DNA from: Planctomycetota bacterium
Lineage (GTDB): Bacteria > Planctomycetota > Phycisphaerae > Phycisphaerales > SM1A02
Assembly (NCBI GenBank): GCA_016872915.1
Contig: VGYQ01000020.1
Coordinates: forward strand, 1 to 38,900
DNA: 38,900 nt
Direction: 5' to 3'
Shown in pieces: positions 1 to 9,128 of the stretch; position 1 is the stretch's first letter; every line of letters begins with the position of its first letter. The notes under the pieces were generated by a model. The model did not search any database, was not told the origin of the DNA, and saw only the letters and a list, made by a program, of their open reading frames with translations. The translations under genes were made by a program, and so were the position numbers.

Positions 1-502
1 AAGCGCGCTGCGCCGCAGCGATCGCCTTCATCGCATCGATCGTGTCGAGCTCGTTGCGACCGAGTCGGCGCAGACGAAACTCTTCGATGCCCGCCGCGGT
101 ATCCCACGACCAGCGCCCATCGCGCTGGCGCAGTGGCACCACGAAGGGGAAACGATCGGGATCGTCCGCCGCACCGACCACCACAATCGCACCATCACCG
201 ACACGGTCGATCTGGTACCCCCGCTCGAGCCGCGTCAGGAACGCCGCGCGCATCCGCGGCGCCTCATCCGGCAACTGCCGGAGTTCGCTCCAGCGTGGAC
301 CAAACAGCGCCTCCGCAACCCGTGGGTTTGGATTCTGTAGAACGCCCTTCAGCGCTGCCACTGCCGCGTCTGGTGTGGAGAACTGGGCAGCCGCCGTGAC
401 CGTCGGCGCAGAATTGCACGCCGAGATGGTGATCACTACCGCGAGCGCAATGACCAAGCGAGAAACGACCGAACTGCCCATGCTGTTCCGTGACTGTGTC
501 AT
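1..502 (-). CDS. DUF2950 family lipoprotein, 3' end beyond window
   Basis: The frame is open from an ATG at 502 to the window edge, so only about the first 167 residues are visible. It begins MTQSRNSMGSSVV, followed by a hydrophobic stretch and a lipobox-like I-S-A-C at about residues 25-28, so an exported, lipid-anchored protein is likely. The mature part contains features I associate with DUF2950: F-x-T-P-D-A-A-V-A-A-L near the start, then F-P-F-V-V-P-L and W-S-W-D-T-A-A-G-I-E-E. The function of DUF2950 is unknown. The ATG overlaps the stop of the upstream DUF3300 gene (ATGA, 499-502), so the two are translationally coupled. DUF3300 and DUF2950 genes are often adjacent in Gram-negative genomes, which supports both calls. 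Confidence 0.85.
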   Translation of the reverse strand, partial: MTQSRNSMGSSVVSRLVIALAVVITISACNSAPTVTAAAQFSTPDAAVAALKGVLQNPNPRVAEALFGPRWSELRQLPDEAPRMRAAFLTRLERGYQIDRVGDGAIVVVGAADDPDRFPFVVPLRQRDGRWSWDTAAGIEEFRLRRLGRNELDTIDAMKAIAAAQRA

Positions 503-1797
503 CGGCGGCCTCCTCCCTCACCGCCGCGGCTGAACGATCTCTCATCACTCGATGCACCGCGCTGACTTGCTGCCGACGATCTGCGATCACCGGCGAATGC
601 TGAGTTGTCTCCGCCGCCGCTGTCATCACCGAATCTGCCGAACGCGCCAGCACCACCTGCACCCCATGATGGTCTGTCCGCATCGAGGCCGTTCAAGCCA
701 GCTAGGCGTCCACCACCAGGGATTTGTGAAGCGGCTGGCATGCGGACATCGCCTACGCCACCCGCACCATCGACCGGACCAACACCATTCGAGCCAGCGG
801 GCCGATAGGGACTCCCGACCTGACCAACGCCGCGCAGGGCAGATCCAACCGCATTCGATTTCAAGGCGGATGCAACAGACACATTCTGGAAACGCTGCCG
901 ATTATTCCAATCGTTGTGAAGTGTGTTGACGCCCGCAATACCCACATGTTCCCAGTTTGGGTTGTAAACCGTTTGATCCCACACGCAGTAACCACCGTAC
1001 CAGTCACAGTCAATCACGCCGAAGCTTGGACCGACATAGACGCCATCCGCGTACCCCCAGTAGCCGACTGGATACCCCGCTATGTACACATCAGGGTCTG
1101 CGTACACCACATCGGGCGAGTACAGCGGCACCGCGATCAGCTGCGAGTTCGTGGACACAATGGTGACCGTTGAATTCCCCCCATCCCCACTGGACTGCGT
1201 CACCGTCAGCTGATCATCCGACTTGAGCGCACCGTTCGCAATCGCCCTCGCACGCAGCTGCTGCGTCACACGCATCACATCCGATGGCTGCTTGAGATAC
1301 GCAGCGCCGAGTGCGCGCATCCAGTCGGGGTGCTGGCTCAGCATGTTCACAACCGTTGGCACGGCGGCGATTGCCTTGACTGGAAGCTCCCAGTTTGTTG
1401 CGTCAATCTGTGCTTGGGTCGGCGGCGAACCTGCGACGCACATGCGCGCCGCAGCCGCGACTTCATCGGGGTACAGACACGCCGTGAGCGTGTTTGCCAG
1501 AAGCGCATCGGGATAGAGCGCCACCGGTCCCACAAGCAACTTGAGCTGGTCATCCGTGTACTTCGTGGTTGCCGCCACCTCTGGAGTCGTCTTGCCGGGC
1601 GATCCCGGGACAGCATTGGAAGCGGGTGGTGTCGATGACTGCCCAGGAGCCCCCTGCCACGCGGCCGCATCCATCACGAGGCATGCCAGAATCACAACGC
1701 CGACACCAAGCACGCGCATCGCATTCGGACCTGCGAACCGTTCAACCGAGCTCCGATCAAGATCGCCGCATGCAAACGGACTTGTCTGACTTCTCAC
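499..1797 (-). CDS. DUF3300 family secreted protein
   Basis: 432 residues from a GTG start at 1797. The start is supported by AAAGGAGT about 7 nt upstream. A second possible start, Met27, begins a clean hydrophobic signal sequence (MRVLGVGVVILACLVMDAAA). The central part has the DUF3300 pattern: T-D-D-Q-L-K-L-L-V-G-P-V-A-L-Y-P-D-A-L-L, then Y-P-D-E-V-A-A-A-A-R, then repeated aromatic/Gly segments around Y-V-G-P-S-F-G-V. The last ~90 residues are low-complexity Gly/Ser/Arg. The biochemical role is unknown; an envelope location is inferred from the signal peptide. It is coupled by ATGA to the DUF2950 gene. The 115 bases upstream, to the ndh stop, hold no clear terminator. Confidence 0.85.
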   Translation of the reverse strand: MRSQTSPFACGDLDRSSVERFAGPNAMRVLGVGVVILACLVMDAAAWQGAPGQSSTPPASNAVPGSPGKTTPEVAATTKYTDDQLKLLVGPVALYPDALLANTLTACLYPDEVAAAARMCVAGSPPTQAQIDATNWELPVKAIAAVPTVVNMLSQHPDWMRALGAAYLKQPSDVMRVTQQLRARAIANGALKSDDQLTVTQSSGDGGNSTVTIVSTNSQLIAVPLYSPDVVYADPDVYIAGYPVGYWGYADGVYVGPSFGVIDCDWYGGYCVWDQTVYNPNWEHVGIAGVNTLHNDWNNRQRFQNVSVASALKSNAVGSALRGVGQVGSPYRPAGSNGVGPVDGAGGVGDVRMPAASQIPGGGRLAGLNGLDADRPSWGAGGAGAFGRFGDDSGGGDNSAFAGDRRSSAASQRGASSDERSFSRGGEGGGRR

Positions 1798-1912
1798 GTC
1801 TTGACTCCTTTCACCAACACGAGTTCACTGACTGTTGAGAGAGTACCGCGCCCACTGGTCACGGTTCGGCTCATCCGCTGACAGCAGTGACGAGCCCCGA
1901 CTCGGTCACCAC

Positions 1913-3268
1913 TTATGCCCGAGCGAGTCGCTGCATTTCTTCGCCGATGGGCGTCTTCAACCGCGACCGTGATTGACCTGTGATCAGGCGCGCGCCTTTG
2001 CTGTAGGCGAGGTATGCGAACGCCCATGACAGCAGCACAAACAGGCGATTGCGGAACCCGACAAGCAGCACGAGGTGCACGAGCAACCACGCAAGCCATG
2101 CGGACAGTCCGTGCAGTTGAAGTCCGCTTACTTCCGCAACCGCTCGCGCCCGTCCGATCGTGGCCATGGTTCCCTTGTCCTTGTAGCGGAAGGTTGGTCG
2201 GGGGGGCGGTGTCTTGCCACGCTGTTCAGCCTTGGTTTCCGCTGCGATGATGCCCGCAACCATCTCGGCCATCTGAATCGCGCCGGGTGCAACCCCCGGC
2301 ACTTGATGTCCACTCTTGGCGCAGGTTTGCGATGCCATGTCCCCGATGACAAAGACCTTGGGCGTTCCCGGCACAGAACAATCGGGCAAAACTTTCACAC
2401 GGCCCGCTGAGTCGAGTTCTGTACCGAGCGTTTCGCCAAGCGGGCTTGCGGAAACACCGGCCGCCCAAACGACCGTGTCTGCTTCGATGCGTTCACCCGC
2501 CACCACAACACCGCCATCAAAGACATCTGTCACCATGCTCTTCAGCCGAATCTCGACTCCGATAGCTTGCAGTGCCTTTCGCGCCGCTTCGCTCGATGCC
2601 TCACCCATCGATGAAAGCAGCCGCTCACCGGCTTCGACCAGAACAACCCGCGTCGACTCCGTCCGAACACGCCGAAAGTCGGGCGCCATCGCCTCCACCG
2701 CAAGTTCACGGATCGCTCCTGCGAGTTCCACGCCTGTGGCGCCACCGCCGACGATCACGAATGTCAAATGGGCACGGAGCGCACGCGGATCGGTTTCTGC
2801 TTCGGCATCTTCAAACGCCTGGAGAACGCGCGCGCGGATCGCCGTGGCCTCGTTCAGCGTTTTCATGCCGGGTGCAAGCCCGGACCATCCGTCTTTCCCG
2901 AAGTAACTCGACACTGCCCCCGCCGCGAGTACCAACCAGTCGTACGGTGCACGTGTGCCATCGGCGAAAACAAGTGAACGGTCGGCACGGTCCACGGCCC
3001 GGACCTCACCCAGACCCACGAGCGCATTCGCCTGCGATCGGAAGATGCGTCGAATCGGATAGGCAATCTCCGATTCGGTCAGCACGCTCGTCGCAACCTG
3101 ATACAGCAGCGGCTGGAAGAGATGGTGGTTCGAGCGGTCGATCAGCACCACGCGCACAGGCGCATTGGCAAGGCGCTGCACCAGTCGGATCCCACCAAAA
3201 CCGCCACCAACCACCACCACGAGTGGAAGGTCACGAAGCGAGGCTGGATGCGCGGGTACGGGATCCAC
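1913..3268 (-). CDS. ndh: Type II NADH dehydrogenase (NDH-2), FAD-dependent
   Basis: 451 residues from a GTG start, with AAGGAG 9 nt upstream. It oxidises NADH and passes electrons to quinone at the inner face of the cytoplasmic membrane without pumping protons. The FAD dinucleotide-binding motif GGGFGG is at residues 21-26. It is followed by the NDH-2 hallmark H-L-F-Q-P-L-L-Y-Q-V-A-T. A second nucleotide motif, V-G-G-G-A-T-G-V-E-L-A-G, lies near residue 172, and the C-terminal FAD contact V-F-V-I-G-D-M-A near residue 310. The C-terminal ~60 residues form an amphipathic/hydrophobic anchor (W-L-A-W-L-L-V-H-L-V-L-L-V-G-F-R-N-R) typical of membrane-bound NDH-2. Length is normal for the family. 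The neighbours share the strand but have no obvious functional link. Confidence 0.95.
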   Translation of the reverse strand: MDPVPAHPASLRDLPLVVVVGGGFGGIRLVQRLANAPVRVVLIDRSNHHLFQPLLYQVATSVLTESEIAYPIRRIFRSQANALVGLGEVRAVDRADRSLVFADGTRAPYDWLVLAAGAVSSYFGKDGWSGLAPGMKTLNEATAIRARVLQAFEDAEAETDPRALRAHLTFVIVGGGATGVELAGAIRELAVEAMAPDFRRVRTESTRVVLVEAGERLLSSMGEASSEAARKALQAIGVEIRLKSMVTDVFDGGVVVAGERIEADTVVWAAGVSASPLGETLGTELDSAGRVKVLPDCSVPGTPKVFVIGDMASQTCAKSGHQVPGVAPGAIQMAEMVAGIIAAETKAEQRGKTPPPRPTFRYKDKGTMATIGRARAVAEVSGLQLHGLSAWLAWLLVHLVLLVGFRNRLFVLLSWAFAYLAYSKGARLITGQSRSRLKTPIGEEMQRLARA

Positions 3269-3351
3269 GAGCCCTATCTCCTTGGGCGCGAAGGATAGGC
3301 ACGTCAGAGCCGGCAGACATTGCTCACGCGCTTTGCGTTTTTGCAGGGCGA

Positions 3352-4458
3352 CTACGGGTTCTTGGCGACGCGCAGCCCTGTGTCACTGACACGCAGCCCC
3401 TCCGGCTCATCCTCAAAACGCACCGAGACACGGCTCAACCACGGCCCGAGGTGCCAACAGCCACTTCGGAACACGCGTCCCCATGCGCTCGGCACGCCCG
3501 TGGGATCGACCTGCGGGGTACTTGGGTAATCACCGAACCAATCGTTGGTCCATTCGAGCACATTGCCCGCGATGTCATGAATCCCGAAACCGTTCCCGGG
3601 CTTCAGACCGATGGGACGCGTTTGCATCCCTGAGTTGATCCCAATCCATGCCACCAGCTGCAGATTCGATTCATCGTCGGTGCCATTGGGAAACCCGGGC
3701 ATGCTGTGGAACGCCGTGCGAGTTCCCGCGCGATACGAGTACTCCCACTCCGCCTCGGTCGGCAGCCGCATGCCGGCGGCATTGACGAACGCCTTCGCAT
3801 CGTTGTAGTTGATGCGCTCCACGGGGCGGCTCGCCGCGTCGGGGTAGGACGCGCCTTGAAAATGACTTGGGTTTGAACCCATCACGGCGGTCCACTGTGC
3901 TTGCGTCACTTCATAGCGACCGAGATAGAACGGCTGGGTGAGCGTGACCTGATGGACGGGGTTCTCTTCGAGCCAGCATCCGCTTTGCGGCGTGGGCGAG
4001 CAGCCCATATCGAAAGTGCCTGGCGGGATCAGCACCATTTCGATCTGCGTCACCGTGTGCCGCACGCGCCATGCGTAACCCGTTGCAGCGATCGCGGCGC
4101 GCGTCGCTTCATTGTGAACAGCTGCGGGATTCGGGCTCGCCTCGAGCAGCGTTGCCCATGCAGGGACGATCGGGGCACAGCTGCCCCACGCGGAGAGCAG
4201 CGCGGTCAGATCCGCTCCACCGACGATGCCATCGTTGTTGATGTCTGCGTCGTACTGCCCCTGACCGTTCGACGACCACGCAGAGAGCACGATCGAGAGA
4301 TCACTGCCGCCAATACTGCCGTCGCCGTTGACATCCGCTGGGCACTGCGCGAGGACTGGCGCCACCGCGACGAGCACCAAAGCACACTGCGCCGCAATCC
4401 ATGGAGGAAGGCACACACTCCGACAACCGAGCGCACATGAGTTTCGGCGGGCAATCAT
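3352..4458 (-). CDS. Secreted protein: EF-hand/dockerin-like pair + SUMF1 (FGE-sulfatase) fold
   Basis: I chose the ATG at 4458 (368 aa) because AGAGG lies 6 nt upstream and a signal sequence follows. An in-frame ATG at 4536 would only add an unlikely leader. Residues ~42-86 hold two Ca-binding-like loops, DVNGDGSIGGSDL and DINNDGIVGGADL, each followed by L-S-A-W. The rest is a SUMF1 domain: I-P-P-G-T-F-D-M-G, F-Y-L-G-R-Y-E-V-T-Q-A-Q-W, R-L-P-T-E-A-E-W-E-Y, G-N-V-L-E-W-T-N-D. The cysteine pair used by true formylglycine-generating enzymes near the C terminus is absent: that segment reads G-C-W-H-L-G-P-W-L-S-R. The protein is therefore probably a non-catalytic, binding-type SUMF1 domain, not a sulfatase activator. 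A damaged paralogue lies immediately upstream. Confidence 0.9.
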   Translation of the reverse strand: MIARRNSCALGCRSVCLPPWIAAQCALVLVAVAPVLAQCPADVNGDGSIGGSDLSIVLSAWSSNGQGQYDADINNDGIVGGADLTALLSAWGSCAPIVPAWATLLEASPNPAAVHNEATRAAIAATGYAWRVRHTVTQIEMVLIPPGTFDMGCSPTPQSGCWLEENPVHQVTLTQPFYLGRYEVTQAQWTAVMGSNPSHFQGASYPDAASRPVERINYNDAKAFVNAAGMRLPTEAEWEYSYRAGTRTAFHSMPGFPNGTDDESNLQLVAWIGINSGMQTRPIGLKPGNGFGIHDIAGNVLEWTNDWFGDYPSTPQVDPTGVPSAWGRVFRSGCWHLGPWLSRVSVRFEDEPEGLRVSDTGLRVAKNP

Positions 4459-4557
4459 GTTTGACCTCTGGAGCAAGATAACCCGGCAGAGGTGTCTGTC
4501 CACCCCTCTCTCGCAGATTGCACGATGAAAACACATGCGTAGCGCGCCGCAGGCGCT

Positions 4558-4901
4558 TCAATCGACCAAGCGCGCGGCTCGAAATCCGATCGAATCATCG
4601 GCGTAGCCCACGACGCAAACTCTCCGGCAGGAACGAGCAACATCTCTATGCCGCTTTCCTTGTGGCGAACTTTCCATGGAAGTTTGGTTGCGAGCATTGC
4701 GGCGCGCACATCTGCGGAGAGGACGATCTTCGGATCTGGATTCTCATCCATCACCTCAGCCCATTCGAGTCTCCGTTCTCGAGGTGAAGGAATCGGCTCG
4801 ACCTTCGATTCATCGACCGTCGAAGCAGCGAGGAGAAACGCGCACAACGAAGTCAGTCCAGAGGACATGTGGAAAACGGAACCGCAGTACTGTTCAGGCA
4901 A
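4558..4901 (-). pseudogene. SUMF1-domain paralogue with internal deletion and frame change
   Basis: The 5' part (4617-4901, TTG start, or ATG at 4868) encodes a signal-like leader and then W-A-E-V-M-D-E-N-P-D-P-K, P-W-K-V-R-H-K-E-S-G-I-E-M-L-L-V-P-A-G-E-F. This parallels the neighbour's W-R-V-R-H-T-V-T-Q-I-E-M-V-L-I-P-P-G-T-F. Right after GEF the frame is lost. Two frames on, at 4614-4558, the DNA reads VVGYADDSIGFRAARLVD and then stop, which is a classic C-terminal end of a SUMF1 domain. The ~200 residues expected between are missing, so this looks like a large internal deletion with its junction at about 4615-4617. Translated without correction, the frame runs on to 4455 (148 aa) and ends in an ATGA overlap with the next gene's start, so a short product could still be made. 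Confidence 0.8.
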
Positions 4902-4936
4902 CGTTCAGGCAACTCCCGTACAACTCGCCCCGCACC

Positions 4937-5809
4937 ATGGCAGACTGGACAGCACTCCTCATCGATGCAGCGATACCCGCCACCATCGCGGGCGGCGTGG
5001 CGGTCGCGGCGACTGTTTTGGTGGAGCGGCTTGGAGGCAGGATCGGCGGCCTTCTCTCGAGCGTCCCAACGACCATCGTCCCTGCAGCTGCAGCACTTCA
5101 TACACGCTGCGAAAGTCCCGAGGACTTTGCAACGGCCATGGCACTCGTGCCGGTTGGGACGGCGTTGAATGCCGGGTATCTCGGCTTGTGGCTGCTCCTG
5201 CCGCCGATCATCTGTGCGCATCGCATCGGTGCGCGTGCACCGCTTGCGCTCACGCTGGTAACCACACTCGGTCTTTGGCTGATCGCATCTGCGCTTCTCA
5301 TGCTGCTTGGGGCGGTCTTGGATCCCAGCCCCGGGCAGTGGCAGTTGGCCGCCATTGCCGCGACGCTCGTTTGCGCAACGCTCGGCATCATCGCGAACTG
5401 GTCGCCCGCCGAAGCGCCGCGTGGCACACGCACAGTCCCACCGCGAATACTGGTGGCGCGCGGGATCGCCGCTGCGGGTGCAATCGGTGCTGCGGTGGTT
5501 CTGGCTCGGCTGGATGTACCCATTGCCAGCGGGCTCGTCAGCGTCTTCCCGGTCATCTTTACGACTGTGATGGTGGGCACTTGGCTCGCACAAGGCCCGT
5601 CGGTGCCGCGCGGCGCCGCTGCACCCATGATGCTTGGATCAACGAGCGTTGCGGTCTTTGCTTACCTCGCTGCTGCCCTCTTGCCGCGTCTGGACATGGC
5701 GTCATCCGTTGCGCTTGCCTGGCTCGGATCCGTGATCATTGTTCACGGACCTGCAGCCTTGCTCCTTCAGTGGCGCGTTCGCATGAACGCGACGCGCGCG
5801 AATCAGTGA
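4937..5809 (+). CDS. Multipass membrane protein, family not recognised
   Basis: 290 residues from the ATG at 4937 (MADWTALL). The in-frame extension further upstream runs over the opposite-strand pseudogene and is not hydrophobic. About nine or ten hydrophobic segments cover the whole length. Two stretches look like an internal duplication: G-G-L-L-S-S-V-P-T-T-I-V-P near residue 40 and S-G-L-V-S-V-F-P-V-I-F-T-T near residue 200. This Gly/Ser-x-x-P pattern recalls small GlpM/DUF3147-type membrane proteins, but I cannot assign the family. A transport or membrane-scaffold role is only a guess. It converges with the potassium channel gene, and the two 3' ends overlap by 7 bp. Confidence 0.8.
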   Translation: MADWTALLIDAAIPATIAGGVAVAATVLVERLGGRIGGLLSSVPTTIVPAAAALHTRCESPEDFATAMALVPVGTALNAGYLGLWLLLPPIICAHRIGARAPLALTLVTTLGLWLIASALLMLLGAVLDPSPGQWQLAAIAATLVCATLGIIANWSPAEAPRGTRTVPPRILVARGIAAAGAIGAAVVLARLDVPIASGLVSVFPVIFTTVMVGTWLAQGPSVPRGAAAPMMLGSTSVAVFAYLAAALLPRLDMASSVALAWLGSVIIVHGPAALLLQWRVRMNATRANQ

Positions 5810-6564
5810 TGACCGGAGGACTGCGTCGATCCAGAACGCGGTAGTGCTGCGAGTCGCCCGATGAACAGCACAAGCAAAATGACACCGGTGAAGGCTTCGA
5901 GCATCGCGGCAGCGCGTGCCCAAGGTCCGATGGGCACGATGTCACCAAAGCCAACCGTTGTCATGATCACAGTCGAGAAATAGAGGGAGTCATTCCAGCG
6001 CAACGCGAGAGGAGCGTTGTTGAAGGTGTAGTTGTCTGGATTGACCGCAGAGATGTGATGATGAAGCATGGCGTAGAGGACAACTGTCAAGAGGTAGATC
6101 GCCAGCCCTCCGATCACACGGTCATCGAGCAGGGACTTTCCGTGCGTCAACTGGAATCCAAGCATGGCGATCGCCGTCGCGTAGTAACCAATGAATCCGA
6201 ACATCAGCTGGCTTCGCACGATGGCAGACTCATCAAAGTCGTGGAGGACTCCAGCGGCAACAACAAGAGCGAAAGCCCACACCACAAGGACGAGACCCTG
6301 GCGCCACGATCCCACACACAGGATTCCAAGCAGCGGCACGATGTCCAGGAGCAGCGGAAAGAGCGGCAACTCGATCCCACCACCTTTGACGAAAAATGGA
6401 TGAACCGCGAAGAGCGCGATCAGGGAGAGGAGAAGAGGCGTTGTTCGATTTCGAATCCAGCGCAATGAGACCTTGTACATCCGCATGGAGATCAGAGCGT
6501 ACATCTCGCGTGGTCCTGTATCCGGATGCTGTTCCCCTACACTGAAATCATCGTCCGTCACCAT
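5803..6564 (-). CDS. Two-TM type potassium channel (Ion_trans_2)
   Basis: 253 residues if read from the ATG at 6564. Met21 (6504), with AGGA 9 nt upstream, is an equally good start and would leave more room for promoters. The K+ selectivity filter T-V-G-F-G-D is at residues 203-208, preceded by a pore helix (Y-F-S-T-V-I-M-T) and followed by a final TM helix. N-terminal to these are about four or five further hydrophobic segments, as in small voltage-sensor-like or 'ion channel' proteins. No cytoplasmic RCK/TrkA_N domain is present. It acts in the cytoplasmic membrane, passing K+. It is divergent from the isocitrate dehydrogenase gene with only 19 bp between the outermost starts, and overlaps the convergent membrane-protein gene by 7 bp. 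Confidence 0.88.
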   Translation of the reverse strand: MVTDDDFSVGEQHPDTGPREMYALISMRMYKVSLRWIRNRTTPLLLSLIALFAVHPFFVKGGGIELPLFPLLLDIVPLLGILCVGSWRQGLVLVVWAFALVVAAGVLHDFDESAIVRSQLMFGFIGYYATAIAMLGFQLTHGKSLLDDRVIGGLAIYLLTVVLYAMLHHHISAVNPDNYTFNNAPLALRWNDSLYFSTVIMTTVGFGDIVPIGPWARAAAMLEAFTGVILLVLFIGRLAALPRSGSTQSSGHH

Positions 6565-6583
6565 CTTTGTTCCCGAGGTCCCG

Positions 6584-8830
6584 ATGTCCCAGCCAACGAT
6601 TGTCTACACACTGACCGATGAAGCGCCTGCACTCGCCACGTACTCGCTGCTGCCGATCATTCGAGCAGTCACCGATGCGGCTGGCATCCGCGTCGAAGTT
6701 TCGGACATCTCCCTCGCGGGTCGAATCCTCGCAGCATTCCCAGAGCATTTGGAGCCGCGCCAGCGGGTGACCGATGCCCTTGCCGAACTTGGACGGTTGT
6801 GCCTGAAGCCTGACGCGAACATCATCAAGTTGCCAAACATCAGCGCCTCGATGCCACAGCTCAAGGCAGCCATCGCGGAGCTTCGAGCACAGGGCTTTGC
6901 CGTCCCCGAGTACATCGACACGCCATCGACGGACGCACAGCGAACCAGCAATGCTCGCTACGACAAGATCAAGGGAAGCGCTGTCAATCCGGTCATCCGA
7001 CAGGGCAATTCGGACCGCCGCGCGACCAATTCCGTCAAGGCCTTCGCGAAGGCGGCACCACACAAAATGGGGGCGTGGTCAACGGACTGCCGCACACATG
7101 TCGCATCCATGCATCGTGGCGACTTCTTTGGCAATGAACAGTCGATCACAGTTGATGCAGCGACCACTGTCCGCATCGAACATGTCAGTGGAGATGGAAC
7201 CGTTCGCGTCTTGCGCGATGGGATCGCTTTGTCCGCAGGTGAGATTCTCGACTCGACGTTCATGAGTGCACGCGCCCTGGCGACGTTCTGGAGCGAGTCA
7301 TTTGCTGCTGCAAAGCGTGATGGGCTGCTGCTGTCGGTGCATTTGAAGGCAACCATGATGAAGGTGTCAGACCCGATCCTGTTCGGTTCCGCGGTCCGAG
7401 CAGCGCTCGGCAGCGTGTTCGAGTCGCATGGTCAGGCGCTGCAGCAAGCAGGCGCAAACCCGCGCAACGGAATCGCCGACATGCTCGTGCGGATCGATAC
7501 GCTGCCCAGTTCACAGCGCGACATGATCCGAACAGCCATCACCGATGCGCTGAAGAGCGGACCTGCGATTGCCATGGTGGATTCGAACCGTGGTATTACG
7601 AACCTGCATGTTCCAAGCGATGTCATCATCGATGCGTCGATGCCCGCCATGATTCGCGAAGGCGGCGCGATGTGGAATGCAGAAGGTGTGACCCAAGAGA
7701 CAAAGGCGTGCATTCCTGATCGGACTTACGCGGGCGTCTATCAGGCAACGATCGACTTCTGCCGAGCGAATGGAGCCTTTGATCCGCGGTCCATGGGCAG
7801 CGTGCCCAATGTGGGGCTGATGGCGCAGCAGGCGGAGGAGTACGGTTCCCACGACAAGACATTCGAGATTGCAGCGCCCGGTACGGTGCGGGTGATTGAC
7901 GCGGCAGGTCGCGTTCTCACGGAGCACAAGGTCGAAGCTGGGGACATCTGGCGCGCATGCCAGACAAAGGATGCAGCCGTTCGAGATTGGGTACGACTCG
8001 CGGTCCAGCGGATGAGGCTCAGCGGTATCCCCGCCGTGTTCTGGCTCGACGAGTCGCGGCCACACGACCGACAGATTCTTGTGAAGGTCCGTGCCGAGCT
8101 CGCAGAGCATGAAACGCGCGGTGAACTTGCAGGGCTCGACTGGCGGATTCTGCCGCCTGCGGATGCATGCCGCCACTCGCTCGAGCGCATGAAGAAGGGT
8201 CTGGACACCATTTCCGTCACGGGCAATGTGCTGCGTGATTATCTCACTGATCTTTTCCCGATTCTCGAACTTGGAACAAGCGCCAAGATGCTCTCGGTTG
8301 TCCCGCTCATGAACGGCGGTGGACTTTTCGAGACCGGCGCTGGTGGATCTGCACCCAAGCATGTCCAGCAATTCAACAAGGAGAACTCGCTGCGCTGGGA
8401 TTCGCTCGGTGAATTCCTCGCGCTGAACGCTTCACTGGAGCACTTGGCACAGCGCACTGGCAATGCGAAGGCGAAGGTGATTGCGGATGCGCTTGACGCG
8501 GCGACCAGCACCTATCTCCAGAACAATCGGGGTCCGGCGCGTCGGGTGGGTGAACTCGACAACCGCGGCAGCCACTTTTATCTCGCGCTTTACTGGATGC
8601 AAGAACTGGCGCGGCAGAAGACCGACAGCGATATTGCGGCACGTTTTGCCCCCTTGGCATCTGAAATGACGCTGCAGGAGACCACAATCGTCGGAGAACT
8701 CAACAGCGTGCAGGGACGTTCCGTGGATGTCGGCGGCTACTACCGACCCGATCCGACGCGAGCCGCAGCCGCCATGCGACCAAGCGCCACCTTCAACGCG
8801 ATCGTGGACAACGCGATGGCGATGGCCTGA
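6584..8830 (+). CDS. icd: Isocitrate dehydrogenase, NADP-dependent, monomeric type
   Basis: 748 residues from the ATG at 6584, preceded by GAGG 5 nt upstream. The length matches the monomeric IDH family (about 740 aa) and is unlike the dimeric ~415-aa enzyme. It catalyses oxidative decarboxylation of isocitrate to 2-oxoglutarate with NADP+ in the TCA cycle, in the cytoplasm. Family-typical segments include [55 protein letters not shown] and, near the C terminus, V-G-G-Y-Y-R-P-D. No damage is seen. It stands alone, divergent from the K+ channel gene and convergent with the small membrane-protein gene. Confidence 0.97.
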   Translation: MSQPTIVYTLTDEAPALATYSLLPIIRAVTDAAGIRVEVSDISLAGRILAAFPEHLEPRQRVTDALAELGRLCLKPDANIIKLPNISASMPQLKAAIAELRAQGFAVPEYIDTPSTDAQRTSNARYDKIKGSAVNPVIRQGNSDRRATNSVKAFAKAAPHKMGAWSTDCRTHVASMHRGDFFGNEQSITVDAATTVRIEHVSGDGTVRVLRDGIALSAGEILDSTFMSARALATFWSESFAAAKRDGLLLSVHLKATMMKVSDPILFGSAVRAALGSVFESHGQALQQAGANPRNGIADMLVRIDTLPSSQRDMIRTAITDALKSGPAIAMVDSNRGITNLHVPSDVIIDASMPAMIREGGAMWNAEGVTQETKACIPDRTYAGVYQATIDFCRANGAFDPRSMGSVPNVGLMAQQAEEYGSHDKTFEIAAPGTVRVIDAAGRVLTEHKVEAGDIWRACQTKDAAVRDWVRLAVQRMRLSGIPAVFWLDESRPHDRQILVKVRAELAEHETRGELAGLDWRILPPADACRHSLERMKKGLDTISVTGNVLRDYLTDLFPILELGTSAKMLSVVPLMNGGGLFETGAGGSAPKHVQQFNKENSLRWDSLGEFLALNASLEHLAQRTGNAKAKVIADALDAATSTYLQNNRGPARRVGELDNRGSHFYLALYWMQELARQKTDSDIAARFAPLASEMTLQETTIVGELNSVQGRSVDVGGYYRPDPTRAAAAMRPSATFNAIVDNAMAMA

Positions 8831-8855
8831 GAACGTTCGGTTCTGCGGGTCCAGT

Positions 8856-9062
8856 TCAGCGCGGCTTCCAGAGCGCCGCGTCGAGAATGGACCAGAGATG
8901 GATGATCCATCCAAGCCAGATGAGCCAGAGCAAACTCGCTGCGACGAACATGATCACTGCAAGCAGGAGTCGCCCCTGTACCAGTTGACCAAGGCCTGGG
9001 ATAAAGAAGCTGCAGACCGCCGCGATGACATTTCCTGCTGAGCCTTGTCCGCCGTTTGCCAT
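8856..9062 (-). CDS. Small TM2-like membrane protein
   Basis: 68 residues from the ATG at 9062 (MANGGQGSAGN). The start is fixed by a strong GGAGG 5 nt upstream. Two hydrophobic helices, roughly residues 11-30 and 33-60, are joined by P-G-L-G-Q-L-V-Q-G-R. This 'FxPGxGQ' hairpin resembles TM2-domain proteins. It then continues L-L-W-L-I-W-L-G-W-I-I-H-L-W-S-I-L-D-A. Function unknown. It lies 66 bp downstream of the photolyase gene on the same strand and may be the last gene of that transcript. Confidence 0.75.
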   Translation of the reverse strand: MANGGQGSAGNVIAAVCSFFIPGLGQLVQGRLLLAVIMFVAASLLWLIWLGWIIHLWSILDAALWKPR

Positions 9063-9128
9063 GCCGACCTCCAGTGCACGAAGACTACCTCGCACGATCC
9101 GTTTCGTGACCGGCAAGGCGGCGTCGCT

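Noticed and set aside
1797-1912. Possible terminator between ndh and the DUF3300 gene
   Set aside because: Only weak, interrupted pairing (GCTC...GAGC) and no T-run; not reported as a feature.
4676-4936. Longer N-terminus for the multipass membrane protein
   Set aside because: The extra 87 residues are hydrophilic Arg-rich shadow of the opposite-strand SUMF1 remnant; the ATG at 4937 begins the hydrophobic protein.
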